Shown here in pieces: positions 51,921 through 60,898 of a stretch of 64,000 nucleotides of DNA. The DNA comes from Streptomyces davaonensis JCM 4913 (GTDB lineage Bacteria; Actinomycetota; Actinomycetes; Streptomycetales; Streptomycetaceae), in the NCBI RefSeq assembly GCF_000349325.1, contig NC_020504.1, positions 1,770,053 through 1,834,052 of the forward strand, given 5' to 3'. A program made the position numbers and the translations under genes. The notes under the pieces were generated by a model. The model worked only from the letters and a program-made list of their open reading frames with translations. It was not told the DNA's origin and ran no database searches. Within the stretch, counting starts at the first letter, position 1. Each line of letters starts with the position of its first letter.

Positions 51921-53079
51921 GCGGCCGAACCACTCAGGGACCGTAACGCTACGAAAGGACGGCCGCTACCAGGCGGCCGTCTACGTCCCCCAGCCCGATG
52001 GCACTACCAAGCGCAAGTACGTCTACGGCAAGACCTACGACGAGGCTGACCGGAAACGCCGACAGCTCGTCGACCGCGCTCAAGCGGGGATCCCCACACC
52101 GACCCGCGATATGACGGTGGTCGACTGGCTGGACTACTGGCTCACGCAGATCGTGCAGCCTGGCCGGAAACGTGGCACGACGCGTGAGTACTCCAAGCGA
52201 GTGCGGCTCTACCTCAGGCCCTACCTCGGCTCCAAGAAGCTGACTTCGCTCACGGTGGCTGACGTGCGGCAGCTCGCCGGCCAGGTGACCACGAACGTAT
52301 CGGCCAAGGCGGCGAAGCGGGCCCTGGAGACACTGACCAACGCGCTTAACGCCGCGCTCGCCGAGGACATCGGGCTGACCCGGAACGTGGCTGCACACGT
52401 GAAGGTCCGCACGTCCGCGCCCAAGCGTCCACGGTGGACGCTGGAGGAACTCCTTCGCTTCCTCGTGGAGGCGCGCAAGCACGCCTGGTATCCGATCTTT
52501 CTGCTCATCGCTTTGCTCGGTCTTCGCCGCGCTGAGGCCTTGGGGTTGCGATGGAGCAACATCGACTTCGACCAGCGGGTGATCTGGCTTGAGTCTCAGA
52601 TCCAGCGTGACGAGAAGGGTGAGTACGAGGACGACCTGAAGACCGCAGGGTCCATGGTCCCGCTGCCCCTACCGCCTCAATGCGTTGCGCCGCTGCGCTG
52701 GCAACGGCTGAAGCACTCCGTCGATCGGGAGCGGGCCATGGCCCTGGGCTGGAAATGGGTGGAGACAGATCTCGTCTTCACAACGAAGTACGGCACCCCG
52801 ATCCAAGGGACGAACTTCCTGACGACATTCAAGATCATCCGAGCGCGGGCCGGCCTGTCCCACGGTGACCTGCGCACGCTACGACGCGGAGTCGGAACGC
52901 TCCTGGTCCACCTCAAGGTCCACCCCAGGGTCGCCAAGGCGATCCTGCGGCACAGCCGGATCACCATGACCATGGATGTCTACGCCGAGGCCGTGGACAC
53001 CGACGTCCGAGAGGCGGTCAACCAGATGGATGCACACCTCCGTCTGATGATGTCGCGGACGCTGTCAAAACCCTCTTGA
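51904..53079 (+). CDS. Tyrosine site-specific integrase with atypical HxxR box
   Basis: A 391-residue integrase: AP2-like N-terminal arm-binding part (GRYQAAVYVPQPDGTTKRKYVYGKT), SAM-like core-binding domain (TVVDWLDYWLTQIV), and catalytic domain. The first active-site Arg is in LLGLRRAEALGLRW. The second box, normally H-x-L-R-H, reads SHGDLRTLRRGVGTLLV, with an extra residue between His and Arg and the following His missing. The final RHSRITMTMDVYAEA keeps the His and the Tyr nucleophile. It may be inactive or a natural variant. It probably integrated the element in this region; no tRNA target is seen in the 244 bp that follow (53080-53323), which hold no gene. Confidence 0.88.
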   Translation: MATLRRRPNHSGTVTLRKDGRYQAAVYVPQPDGTTKRKYVYGKTYDEADRKRRQLVDRAQAGIPTPTRDMTVVDWLDYWLTQIVQPGRKRGTTREYSKRVRLYLRPYLGSKKLTSLTVADVRQLAGQVTTNVSAKAAKRALETLTNALNAALAEDIGLTRNVAAHVKVRTSAPKRPRWTLEELLRFLVEARKHAWYPIFLLIALLGLRRAEALGLRWSNIDFDQRVIWLESQIQRDEKGEYEDDLKTAGSMVPLPLPPQCVAPLRWQRLKHSVDRERAMALGWKWVETDLVFTTKYGTPIQGTNFLTTFKIIRARAGLSHGDLRTLRRGVGTLLVHLKVHPRVAKAILRHSRITMTMDVYAEAVDTDVREAVNQMDAHLRLMMSRTLSKPS

Positions 53080-53323
53080 CCTGCGATGATGCGACACACT
53101 GCACCTTCCAGTTGGAGCCGAGCGGGCACGCCGAGCACGAGGCGCGGCTCTGCCACTGACGGGTTCGCATCGGAGCGCAGCGGTCCGGCGCGCGGCGGCG
53201 TCTTCACTCCCACAGCCGGGCGGCGCCAGGGTTCCGCCGTCGCCGCGCCGGGCACGATCAACTGCCGGGAGTGCCGGATTCGTGCGGCACACTTGGGGCG
53301 CACAACCGATGTGAAGGATGGGT

Positions 53324-53917
53324 ATGCCGATCACACCTGCCGCCGCGACGCACACTCCGTCGAACGGCACCGCAGAGGAGATTTTGCTCGAACTGGTCGA
53401 CGAGAACGGTGTGACGATCGGCACCGCGGAGAAGCTCGCCGCCCATCAGCCGCCGGGGCGCCTGCACCGCGCCTTCTCCGTGTTCCTCTTCGACGAACGG
53501 GGCCGGCTGCTGCTCCAGCAGCGGGCGCTCGGCAAGTACCACTCCCCCGGTGTGTGGTCCAACACCTGCTGCGGCCACCCCTACCCGGGCGAGGCGCCGT
53601 TCGCGGCGGCGGCCCGGCGGACCTACGAGGAGCTCGGGGTCTCGCCGTCGCTGATGGCTGAGGCGGGCACGGTCCGCTACAACCACCCGGACCCGGACTC
53701 GGGCCTGGTGGAGCAGGAGTACAACCACCTCTTCGTGGGCCTGGTGCAGTCACCGCTGCGACCCGACCCGGAGGAGGTCGGGGACACCGCTTTCGTGACG
53801 CCCGACGAGCTCGCGGAGCGGCACGCCAAGGACACCTTCTCGGCCTGGTTCATGACGGTGCTGGACGCGGCCCGTCCCGCGGTGCGCGAACTGACGGGCC
53901 CGTCGGCCGGCTGGTGA
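53324..53917 (+). CDS. idi: Isopentenyl-diphosphate delta-isomerase, type I
   Basis: A 197-residue Nudix-fold enzyme interconverting IPP and DMAPP. The Cys site is in WSNTCCGHPYPGE, the Nudix-like box is AAARRTYEELGV, and the catalytic Glu is in LVEQEYNHLF. Two in-frame ATGs lie at 53318 and 53324; AAGGA is 5 bp from the second and overlaps the first, so 53324 is chosen. Its role is isoprenoid precursor supply. No other isoprenoid gene is adjacent. Confidence 0.93.
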   Translation: MPITPAAATHTPSNGTAEEILLELVDENGVTIGTAEKLAAHQPPGRLHRAFSVFLFDERGRLLLQQRALGKYHSPGVWSNTCCGHPYPGEAPFAAAARRTYEELGVSPSLMAEAGTVRYNHPDPDSGLVEQEYNHLFVGLVQSPLRPDPEEVGDTAFVTPDELAERHAKDTFSAWFMTVLDAARPAVRELTGPSAGW

Positions 53918-53931
53918 GTCGGTAGCTCTTC

Positions 53932-54408
53932 CTACGGCACGTGCGCGGGTCTGAGCGGCAGGGCGGCCCAGATCACCTTGCCGCCGCTCGCGGTGTGCTC
54001 GACGTCGCACACACCGCCCCACTCCTTGGCCACCTCGCGCACCAGCAGCAGCCCGCGCCCGCCGGTCTGGCCGTGGTCGGCCTCCAGGGCGGTCGGGCGG
54101 TAGGGGTGGTTGTCCTCCACGGACACCCGCACCCACTCGGCGCCCACGGCGACCTCCACGGCGAGCATCGGGGACAGCAGCGCCGCGTGCCGGACGGCGT
54201 TCGTGACCAGCTCCGAGACGATCAGCAGCAGACCGTGCACCTGGTCGTCCGTCAGGGGCACTTGCTGGCGGTGGAGCAGGTCCCGTACGGCGTGCCGCGC
54301 CTGCGGGACGGACGCGTCGACGGCCGAGGCGGTGAACCGCCACACGCCCTCGTAGGGCAGTGGGTCGCCTGGTGGGCGTGGGGCGGGCCCACGCCCGTGG
54401 TTCTCCAT
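53932..54408 (-). CDS. HATPase_c domain regulator (RsbW/SpoIIAB-like)
   Basis: A 158-residue single-domain ATP-binding protein of the type abundant in streptomycetes. N box: LIVSELVTNAVRHA; G1-like: VRVSVEDNHP; G2-like: GGRGLLLVREVAKEWG. The ending GKVIWAALPL is typical. It probably acts as an anti-sigma factor or serine kinase partner. ATG 54408 gives a normal length; GTG 54441 is an in-frame alternative. Converges with idi, 14 bp apart. Confidence 0.87.
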   Translation of the reverse strand: MENHGRGPAPRPPGDPLPYEGVWRFTASAVDASVPQARHAVRDLLHRQQVPLTDDQVHGLLLIVSELVTNAVRHAALLSPMLAVEVAVGAEWVRVSVEDNHPYRPTALEADHGQTGGRGLLLVREVAKEWGGVCDVEHTASGGKVIWAALPLRPAHVP

Positions 54409-54654
54409 CGTCCGGTCGCCACCCTTGCGCTCGATTGTCACCACGAGTCGAGTGTTGGTAACGAGCCGCTCCGGTCCAGGGAACTGAAAAGAAGTCAGCG
54501 GATTTCGAGCGCTTTTTGACCGATGGCGCATGACCTGGTCAGCTATGGGACCGCTCCTGCTCCAGCCGTGCCGACTTTCCGAACTATTCGGGTTGTACGG
54601 GTTTGATCCGACCTCCCCGACCGGCTCTCCGGTGCGGCGGATAACATCCGGCGC

Positions 54655-55410
54655 ATGGAGCCCCAGCTGCTGCACAGCGTCACCGACTCGGTGGCCACCG
54701 TCGTCATCCACCACCCCGAGAAGCGCAACGCGATGACATCGGCGATGTGGGCCGCCCTGCCGCCGCTCCTCGACGCGCTGGCGGCCGACCCGCAGGTGCG
54801 GGCCCTGGTGCTGACCGGGGCGGGCGGGACGTTCTGCGCGGGAGCCGACATCGGCGCGCTCCAGGACACGCCGGAGGAGGCAAAGGGCCTCGCCTTGCGG
54901 GCCGAGGACGCGCTGGCCGCGTTCCCCAAGCCGACGCTGGCGGCCGTGCGGGGGCACTGTGTGGGCGGCGGTACGCAGCTCGCGGCGGCCTGCGATCTGC
55001 GGTTCGCGGAGGAGGGCTCGCTGTTCGGGGTGACCCCGGCGAAGCTGGGCATCGTCTACGCGGCGTCCTCCACCCGGCGGCTCGCGGCGCTGACGAGTCC
55101 GTCCGCCGCCAAGTACCTGCTGTTCTCAGGCGAGTTGATCGACTCCGCGCGGGCACTGCGCACCGGCCTGGTCGACGAGGTGCTGCCCGCGGGCGAACTG
55201 GGCAAGCGGGTGGCGGAGTTCACCCGGATCCTGGTGAGCCGCTCGCAGCTCACGCAGGCCGCGGCGAAGGAGTTCGCGAACGGCCGCGAGGACCGGGACG
55301 CCCACTGGCGTGAGCAGGCAAGCGGCAGCGGCGACCTCGCCGAAGGAGTCGCCGCCTTCCTTCAGCGCAGGCCGCCGCGGTTCACGTGGAGTGTCCCTAC
55401 GTCAGAATGA
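54655..55410 (+). CDS. Enoyl-CoA hydratase/isomerase family protein
   Basis: A 251-residue crotonase-fold protein. Oxyanion-hole segments are AGGTFCAGADIGALQD and GHCVGGGTQLAAACDLRFAEE; KLGIVYAASSTRRLAAL and AKYLLFSGELIDSARALRTGLVDEVL follow the family. The substrate is not assignable. It is divergent from the HATPase gene across a 246-bp gap with a possible -10 GATAAC at about 54640, and its 3' end overlaps the DJ-1 gene tail by 14 bp on the opposite strand. Confidence 0.9.
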   Translation: MEPQLLHSVTDSVATVVIHHPEKRNAMTSAMWAALPPLLDALAADPQVRALVLTGAGGTFCAGADIGALQDTPEEAKGLALRAEDALAAFPKPTLAAVRGHCVGGGTQLAAACDLRFAEEGSLFGVTPAKLGIVYAASSTRRLAALTSPSAAKYLLFSGELIDSARALRTGLVDEVLPAGELGKRVAEFTRILVSRSQLTQAAAKEFANGREDRDAHWREQASGSGDLAEGVAAFLQRRPPRFTWSVPTSE

Positions 55411-56032
55411 ACCGGCTCTTGGAGCGGAACTCCTCGACCAGATGCGCGGGCGCCTTCTCGGGTGAGCCCGCGTCGTAGGGCGGCTGCGGGTCGTACTCCG
55501 TCAGCAGCTGTACGGCCTGGGCGTGCTCGTCGCCCGCGATGCGCCCGAGGAGCGTCAGGCCCATGTCGATGCCGGAGGAGACCCCGGCGGCGGTGACGTA
55601 CTTGCCGTCCATGACCACCCGCTCCCCCGTGGGCTCCACGCCGAACCGCTTCAGGTAGTCGAGGGCCAGCCAGTGGGAGGTCGCCCGGCGCCCCTTGAGC
55701 AGGCCCGCCGCGGCCAGCAGCAGGGAGCCGGTGCACACCGACGTCGTCCAGGTACTGGTGGCGTCGGCGGCGCGCAGCCAGTCCAGCAGCACGGTGTTCT
55801 CCATCTGCGGGGTCTGCCCGGGGCCGCCCGGCACGATCACGATGTCCGGGCTCGGCACCTCGGCGAAAGTCCGGTCGGCGGTGAGCGCGAGGTTCCCGGT
55901 GTCGGTGCGGACGGGGCCGGTGTGTTCGGCGATGAAGACGGTCTCCGCGTCCGGGAGCCGGCCGAGGGTCTCGTAGGGGCCCACGGCGTCAAGGGCGGTG
56001 AAGCGGTCGAACAGGACGATGGCGATCTGCAT
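55397..56032 (-). CDS. DJ-1/PfpI family protein
   Basis: A 211-residue single DJ-1/PfpI domain: VLFDRFTALDAVGPYETLGRLP, DIVIVPGGPGQTP and the nucleophile elbow TTSVCTGSLLLAAAGLL with Cys. Members include isonitrile hydratases and glyoxalase III-like enzymes. It lies 43 bp after the GlxA-type regulator gene on the same strand and is probably its target or partner. Confidence 0.9.
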   Translation of the reverse strand: MQIAIVLFDRFTALDAVGPYETLGRLPDAETVFIAEHTGPVRTDTGNLALTADRTFAEVPSPDIVIVPGGPGQTPQMENTVLLDWLRAADATSTWTTSVCTGSLLLAAAGLLKGRRATSHWLALDYLKRFGVEPTGERVVMDGKYVTAAGVSSGIDMGLTLLGRIAGDEHAQAVQLLTEYDPQPPYDAGSPEKAPAHLVEEFRSKSRFILT

Positions 56033-56075
56033 CGGGTGCCTTTCTGTGGGTGTCGGCAGGAGTCGGGAGCCGGTG

Positions 56076-57056
56076 TCAGGGCGCGGAAGTGCGTCGGTCA
56101 GGCGTGGCTGCCGGGCGGAAGCGGCGGCGGTATTCGGCCGGGGACGTGCCGAGGGCCTTGAGGAAGGCGCGGCGCATGGCCTCGGGTGTGCCGTAGCCGC
56201 TGGTGCGGGATATCTGCTCGATGCCTCCCGTGGTGTCCTCCAGGAGGCGCCGGGCGTGTTCCAGGCGGACCTGGTCCACGTAGCGGCCGGGGGTCGTGCC
56301 GGTCTCGGCGCGGAAGGCTCGGGCGAAGTGGCGCGGGGAGAGTCCCGCGCGGGCGGCCAGCGCCTCGACGCCGAGGTCGTCGGCCGGGTGCTCGGTGATC
56401 CAGTGCTGGACGTCCCGGAGCGGTTCGCGCCGGGCGGTCTGGGCGGCGAGCTGGGCGCTGAACTGGGCCTGGTTGCCCGGTCTGCGCAGGAACACCACCA
56501 GATGGCGGGCGATGGTCAGGGCGGTGTCGCGGCCGAGGTCCTCCTCGACGAGGGCGAGCGCGAGGTCGATGCCGGAGGTGACACCGGCGGAGGTGGAGAC
56601 CTGGCCGTCACGGACGTAGATGGGATCGGGGTCCACCTCCACGCTGGGGTGGTCGCGGGCGAGTTTGGCGCAGTACGCCCAGTGGGTCGTCACCCGGTGG
56701 CCGTCCAGCAGCCCGGCCTCGGCGAGCAGGATCGCTCCGGTGCAGACGGAGACGAGGCGCTCGGAGTGCGGTCCGTGCTCGCGCAGCCAGTCCGTCAGCC
56801 GCGGATCGGGAGCCCGGGTGCCCTGGCCGCCGGGGACCAGGAGGGTGTGCGGGACGGCTTCGTCGGCGAGCGAGGTGTCCGGTACGAGGGTCAGGCCGCT
56901 GGAGGTGCGGACGGGGCCGCCGTCCAGGGTGGCCGTGCGGAGCCGGTAGGTGCCCGGCACCTGCGCCTCCGCCCCCGAGAAGACCTCCAGCGGGCCTGTG
57001 ACATCGAGGCTCTGCACCCCGTCGAAGAGGACCAGAAGGACCGTTCGCTGCGCCAT
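56076..57056 (-). CDS. GlxA-family AraC-type regulator (DJ-1 domain plus AraC HTH)
   Basis: A 326-residue protein: DJ-1-like N-terminal domain (LLVLFDGVQSLDVTGPLEVF, TLLVPGGQGT, RLVSVCTGAILLAEAGLLDG) and a C-terminal AraC/XylS DNA-binding domain (VEALAARAGLSPRHFARAFR, EQISRTSGYGTPEAMRRAFLKAL). ATG 57056 places the conserved start correctly; an extension to 57119 adds nothing family-like. Probably controls the downstream DJ-1 gene. Confidence 0.92.
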   Translation of the reverse strand: MAQRTVLLVLFDGVQSLDVTGPLEVFSGAEAQVPGTYRLRTATLDGGPVRTSSGLTLVPDTSLADEAVPHTLLVPGGQGTRAPDPRLTDWLREHGPHSERLVSVCTGAILLAEAGLLDGHRVTTHWAYCAKLARDHPSVEVDPDPIYVRDGQVSTSAGVTSGIDLALALVEEDLGRDTALTIARHLVVFLRRPGNQAQFSAQLAAQTARREPLRDVQHWITEHPADDLGVEALAARAGLSPRHFARAFRAETGTTPGRYVDQVRLEHARRLLEDTTGGIEQISRTSGYGTPEAMRRAFLKALGTSPAEYRRRFRPAATPDRRTSAP

Positions 57057-57172
57057 GCACACGATTCTTGGGCGGCCCGGCCATGGCCGCAATGACGAGT
57101 TCCCCACCTTTCCTGCCATCTGGCGCCGACCGTCTGGACTCCGGATACCAACCGGTCGGTAACCTGCCGGGC

Positions 57173-58042
57173 ATGACTACAGCCGCCCTGGCCCCGCGCG
57201 CGGGCCGCAAGTGCCACAACGCGCTCAACACGCTGCACGCCCTGCAATACTTCGCGCCCGAACTCGGCAAGGAGACGGGTGACCTCGGGATCACCCACCC
57301 CAAGGCCGTGAACTTCGCGGTGCGGGCCGCCGCCCTGGGCGCCGTCGGGCCCGGCACGGTCGCGGCGACCTTCTACAACTACAAGTACGAGGCCGTGGCC
57401 CGGCATGTCCCCGCCGTGTGGGAGACCGCCTCCCCGGCGCAGGTGCTGGCGGCACGCACGCGTGCCGTCGACGCCATGCTGCGCCGGCTGCTCGGCGAGG
57501 AGACCATCGCCTCCGCCGAGATGGCCGAGGCCGCCCGGCTGGCGCTGCGGGCCACCGAGGTCTGCTCCCGGCACGCGCGCCCGCTGTACGCGGCCCACGC
57601 CGACCTCCCGGTCCCCGAGCAGCCGCATCTGGCGTACTTCCACGGCGCCACGCTGCTGCGCGAGCACCGGGGCGACGGGCACCTCGTCGCGCTGGTCGCC
57701 GCCGAGCTGGACGGCCTGGAGGCCCTGGTGACGCACACCGCGACCGGCAGAGGCTTCACCCCGAGGTGGCAGCTCGTCACCCGCGGCTGGAACCAGGAGG
57801 AGTGGGACGCGGCCTGCGCCCGGCTGCGCGAGCGCGGCCTGCTGGACGACTCCGGCGAACTGACCGGGCGGGGCGTGGCCCTGCGCGACGACATCGAGCG
57901 CGAGACGGACCGCCTGGACCGTGCCCCCTACGAGCACCTGGGCGCCGATGACGTGGCCCGGCTGACCGAACTCGCCTCGGGCTTCGTTCATACGGCGCTG
58001 GCCGCGGGCGCCTTCCCCGCGGATCTGATCGGCAAGGGCTGA
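57173..58042 (+). CDS. SCO6745-like (SalK-type) protein
   Basis: A 289-residue protein of a family common in streptomycetes. It has an N-terminal helical region with KCHNALNTLHALQYFAPEL, FYNYKYEAVARHVPAVWE and WETASPAQVLAARTRAVDAML, and a C-terminal winged-helix-like half (RWQLVTRGWNQEEWDAACAR, GLLDDSGELTGRGVALRDDIERETD). Function not established. ATG 57173 sits at the family start. Divergent from the GlxA gene. Confidence 0.85.
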   Translation: MTTAALAPRAGRKCHNALNTLHALQYFAPELGKETGDLGITHPKAVNFAVRAAALGAVGPGTVAATFYNYKYEAVARHVPAVWETASPAQVLAARTRAVDAMLRRLLGEETIASAEMAEAARLALRATEVCSRHARPLYAAHADLPVPEQPHLAYFHGATLLREHRGDGHLVALVAAELDGLEALVTHTATGRGFTPRWQLVTRGWNQEEWDAACARLRERGLLDDSGELTGRGVALRDDIERETDRLDRAPYEHLGADDVARLTELASGFVHTALAAGAFPADLIGKG

Positions 58043-58125
58043 CCTCCCTGGACACGCATGCCGCGGTGCGAGCGAGGTACCCGGTCCGCACCGGCCGACG
58101 TGGCCGGAGAGGAAAGGGGAAGCTC

Positions 58126-58257
58126 GTGTTCCGTGCCATCGCAGACGTCCTGCGCCAGATCGGCGGCGCCGTGGCCACCGTCGTGACGCTGCCGTTCCGG
58201 GCACTCGCCCGGCTGTTCGGCGGCGCCTCGGGCGGCGCGCGGCGACGCCGGGCCTGA
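58126..58257 (+). CDS. LPFR-motif small protein
   Basis: A 43-residue basic peptide with the conserved actinomycete pattern FRAIADVLRQIGGAVATVV followed by LPFRALARLFGGA. GTG 58126 follows GGAAAGGGGA and gives the family length; an in-frame start at 58066 is unlikely. One amphipathic or membrane-associating helix is predicted. Function unknown. It lies between the SCO6745-like gene and tex on the same strand. Confidence 0.72.
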   Translation: MFRAIADVLRQIGGAVATVVTLPFRALARLFGGASGGARRRRA

Positions 58258-58339
58258 CCCGCGTCCGCCCTGATCCCCGGCTGTCGGTGTCACCTGCCAC
58301 AATTGCCGCGCAACCTCAGTGAGAAGGCGGTACGGGATC

Positions 58340-60742
58340 GTGACGACACCCGGGTCCAGCGGATCCATGGCAACCGGATCCATCGAAGGCAGGATCGCCG
58401 AGGAGCTCGGCGTACGGGAGCGGCAGGTGAAGGCTGCCGTGGAGCTGCTCGACGGCGGTTCGACGGTGCCCTTCATCGCCCGCTACCGCAAGGAAGCGAC
58501 CGAGATGCTCGACGACGCGCAACTGCGCACGATCGAGGAGCGGCTGCGCTATCTGCGGGAGCTGGAGGAGCGCCGGACGGCGATCCTGGAGTCCGTGCGC
58601 GAGCAGGGCAAGCTCACCGACGAGCTGGAGGCGCAGATCCGCGGCGCGGAGACCAAGGCGCGCCTGGAGGACATCTACCTGCCGTACAAGCCGAAGCGGC
58701 GGACCAAGGCGCAGATCGCGCGTGAGGCGGGGCTCGAACCGCTCGCCGAGGGGCTGCTCGGCGACCCGACGGTCGAGCCGCTCGCCGCTGCCGCCGCGTT
58801 CGTCGACGCCGACAAGGGCGTCGCCGATCCGCAGGCCGCCCTCGACGGCGCCCGCGCGATCCTCACCGAGCGGTTCTCCGAGGACGCCGACCTGATCGGC
58901 GAGCTGCGCGAGCGCATGTGGGTGCGCGGGCGGCTGGCCGCGAAGGTGAAGGACGGCAAGGAGGAGGCGGGCGCCAAGTTCGCCGACTACTTCGACTTCG
59001 CCGAGCCGTTCACCGAGCTGCCCTCGCACCGCATCCTGGCGATGCTGCGCGGCGAGAAGGAGGACGTCCTCGACCTCGTCCTGGAGCCGGAGGAGCCGAC
59101 CGACGGGCCTTCCTCGTACGAGGGCATCGTCGGCCACAGGTTCCAGATCGCCGAGCGTGGGCGCCCCGCCGACAAGTGGCTGACGGACACCGTCCGTTGG
59201 GCCTGGCGGACCCGGATCCTGGTACATCTCGGCATCGACCTGCGGCTGCGGCTGCGTACGGCCGCCGAGGACGAGGCGGTGAACGTCTTCGCGGCGAACC
59301 TGCGGGACCTGCTGCTCGCCGCCCCGGCGGGCACGCGCGCGACGCTGGGCCTGGACCCGGGCTTCCGTACGGGTGTGAAGGTCGCCGTCATCGACGCCAC
59401 CGGCAAGGTCGTAGCCACCGACGTCATCTACCCGCATGTCCCGGCCAACAAGTGGGACGAGGCCATCGCCAAGCTGGCGCGGCTCGCCAAGGAGCACGCG
59501 GTCGAGCTGGTCGCGATCGGCAACGGCACCGCGTCCCGGGAGACCGACAAGCTCGCCGGTGAACTCATCACCAAGCACCCCGAGCTGAAGCTCACCAAGG
59601 TGATGGTGTCCGAGGCCGGCGCCTCGGTGTACTCGGCCTCCGCGTTCGCCTCGCAGGAGCTGCCCGACATGGACGTGTCGCTGCGCGGCGCCGTCTCCAT
59701 CGCGCGACGGCTCCAGGACCCCCTCGCGGAGCTGGTGAAGATCGACCCGAAGTCGATCGGCGTCGGCCAGTACCAGCACGACCTGTCCGAGGTGAAGCTG
59801 TCGCGGTCGCTGGACGCGGTGGTGGAGGACTGTGTGAACGGCGTCGGCGTGGACGTCAACACGGCCTCCGCACCGCTGCTCGCCCGGGTCTCCGGCATCA
59901 CTTCCGGGCTCGCCGAGAACATCGTGGCGCACCGCGACGCGAACGGCCCGTTCACCTCCCGCTCCGAGCTGAAGAAGGTCGCCCGGCTCGGCCCGAAGGC
60001 GTACGAGCAGTGCGCGGGCTTCCTGCGGATCCGGGGCGGCAGCGACCCGCTGGACGCCTCCAGCGTGCACCCGGAGGCGTATCCGGTGGTCCGGCGGATG
60101 GTGAAGACCTCCGGCCAGGAGGTGGCCGCGCTGATCGGCAACACGGGCGTGCTGCGGTCGCTCAGGCCGCAGGAGTTCGTGGACGAGACCTTCGGTCTGC
60201 CGACCGTGACGGACATCCTCAAGGAGCTGGAGAAGCCGGGGCGCGACCCGCGGCCCGCCTTCAAGACGGCCACCTTCAAGGAGGGCGTCGAGAAGATCTC
60301 CGACCTGTCGTCCGGGATGGTCCTGGAGGGCGTCGTCACCAATGTCGCGGCGTTCGGGGCCTTCGTCGACATCGGTGTCCACCAGGACGGTCTGGTGCAT
60401 GTCTCCGCGATGTCCAAGACGTTCGTCAAGGACCCGCGGGACGTCGTCAAGCCGGGTGACATCGTCAAGGTGAAGGTCCTCGACGTCGACATCCCGCGCA
60501 AGCGGATCTCGCTGACGCTGCGGCTGGACGACGAGGCGGCCCCGCAGGGGCAGCAGTCCGGTGGCGGCGAGCGCCGTCAGCAGCGGGCCGGCGGGCGCCC
60601 GCCGCAGCAGCGGCAGGGGCGCGGCGGTGGTGGCGGCGGGGCCGGTGGTGGCTCGCGCCAGGCGCCGCCTCCGGCGAACAGCGCGATGGCCGACGCACTG
60701 CGCCGCGCGGGTCTGCTGGACCCGAAGAAGGGCAAGCGCTGA
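58340..60742 (+). CDS. tex: Tex transcription accessory / RNA-binding protein
   Basis: An 800-residue Tex/Spt6-like protein: N-terminal Tex domain ([27 protein letters not shown]), YqgF-type RNase-H fold ([21 protein letters not shown]), helix-hairpin-helix ([41 protein letters not shown]) and a C-terminal S1 domain ([20 protein letters not shown]). A glycine/arginine/glutamine-rich linker follows, then [21 protein letters not shown] 58340 is the probable start; ATG 58367 is possible. A long complementary-strand reading frame over this gene is a GC artefact. Confidence 0.93.
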   Translation: MTTPGSSGSMATGSIEGRIAEELGVRERQVKAAVELLDGGSTVPFIARYRKEATEMLDDAQLRTIEERLRYLRELEERRTAILESVREQGKLTDELEAQIRGAETKARLEDIYLPYKPKRRTKAQIAREAGLEPLAEGLLGDPTVEPLAAAAAFVDADKGVADPQAALDGARAILTERFSEDADLIGELRERMWVRGRLAAKVKDGKEEAGAKFADYFDFAEPFTELPSHRILAMLRGEKEDVLDLVLEPEEPTDGPSSYEGIVGHRFQIAERGRPADKWLTDTVRWAWRTRILVHLGIDLRLRLRTAAEDEAVNVFAANLRDLLLAAPAGTRATLGLDPGFRTGVKVAVIDATGKVVATDVIYPHVPANKWDEAIAKLARLAKEHAVELVAIGNGTASRETDKLAGELITKHPELKLTKVMVSEAGASVYSASAFASQELPDMDVSLRGAVSIARRLQDPLAELVKIDPKSIGVGQYQHDLSEVKLSRSLDAVVEDCVNGVGVDVNTASAPLLARVSGITSGLAENIVAHRDANGPFTSRSELKKVARLGPKAYEQCAGFLRIRGGSDPLDASSVHPEAYPVVRRMVKTSGQEVAALIGNTGVLRSLRPQEFVDETFGLPTVTDILKELEKPGRDPRPAFKTATFKEGVEKISDLSSGMVLEGVVTNVAAFGAFVDIGVHQDGLVHVSAMSKTFVKDPRDVVKPGDIVKVKVLDVDIPRKRISLTLRLDDEAAPQGQQSGGGERRQQRAGGRPPQQRQGRGGGGGGAGGGSRQAPPPANSAMADALRRAGLLDPKKGKR

Positions 60743-60779
60743 CGAAAGGCGCGGCATCTCCCGCGCTCTGACGCCCGGT

Positions 60780-60806
60780 CCGGCCTCTCCCGCGTGGAGA
60801 GGCCGG
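60780..60806 (+). terminator. Hairpin downstream of tex
   Basis: CCGGCCTCTCC and GGAGAGGCCGG pair perfectly over CGCGT, 38 bp after the tex stop. It separates tex from the serine hydrolase gene. No U-tract, as in other terminators of this window. Confidence 0.75.
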
Positions 60807-60898
60807 GCCATTGCGCCGTGTGCAGCAACACGAGCGGCCCGCGGACCCGTGGGGCGCGAGGCTGGACCGCGACCAGCCAGCACCTCCCGGGAGTGCCC

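Noticed and set aside
53080..53323. tRNA gene or attachment site downstream of the integrase
   Set aside because: No cloverleaf-compatible sequence or TTCRANYC-type T-loop in the right context was found; I could not identify a direct repeat.
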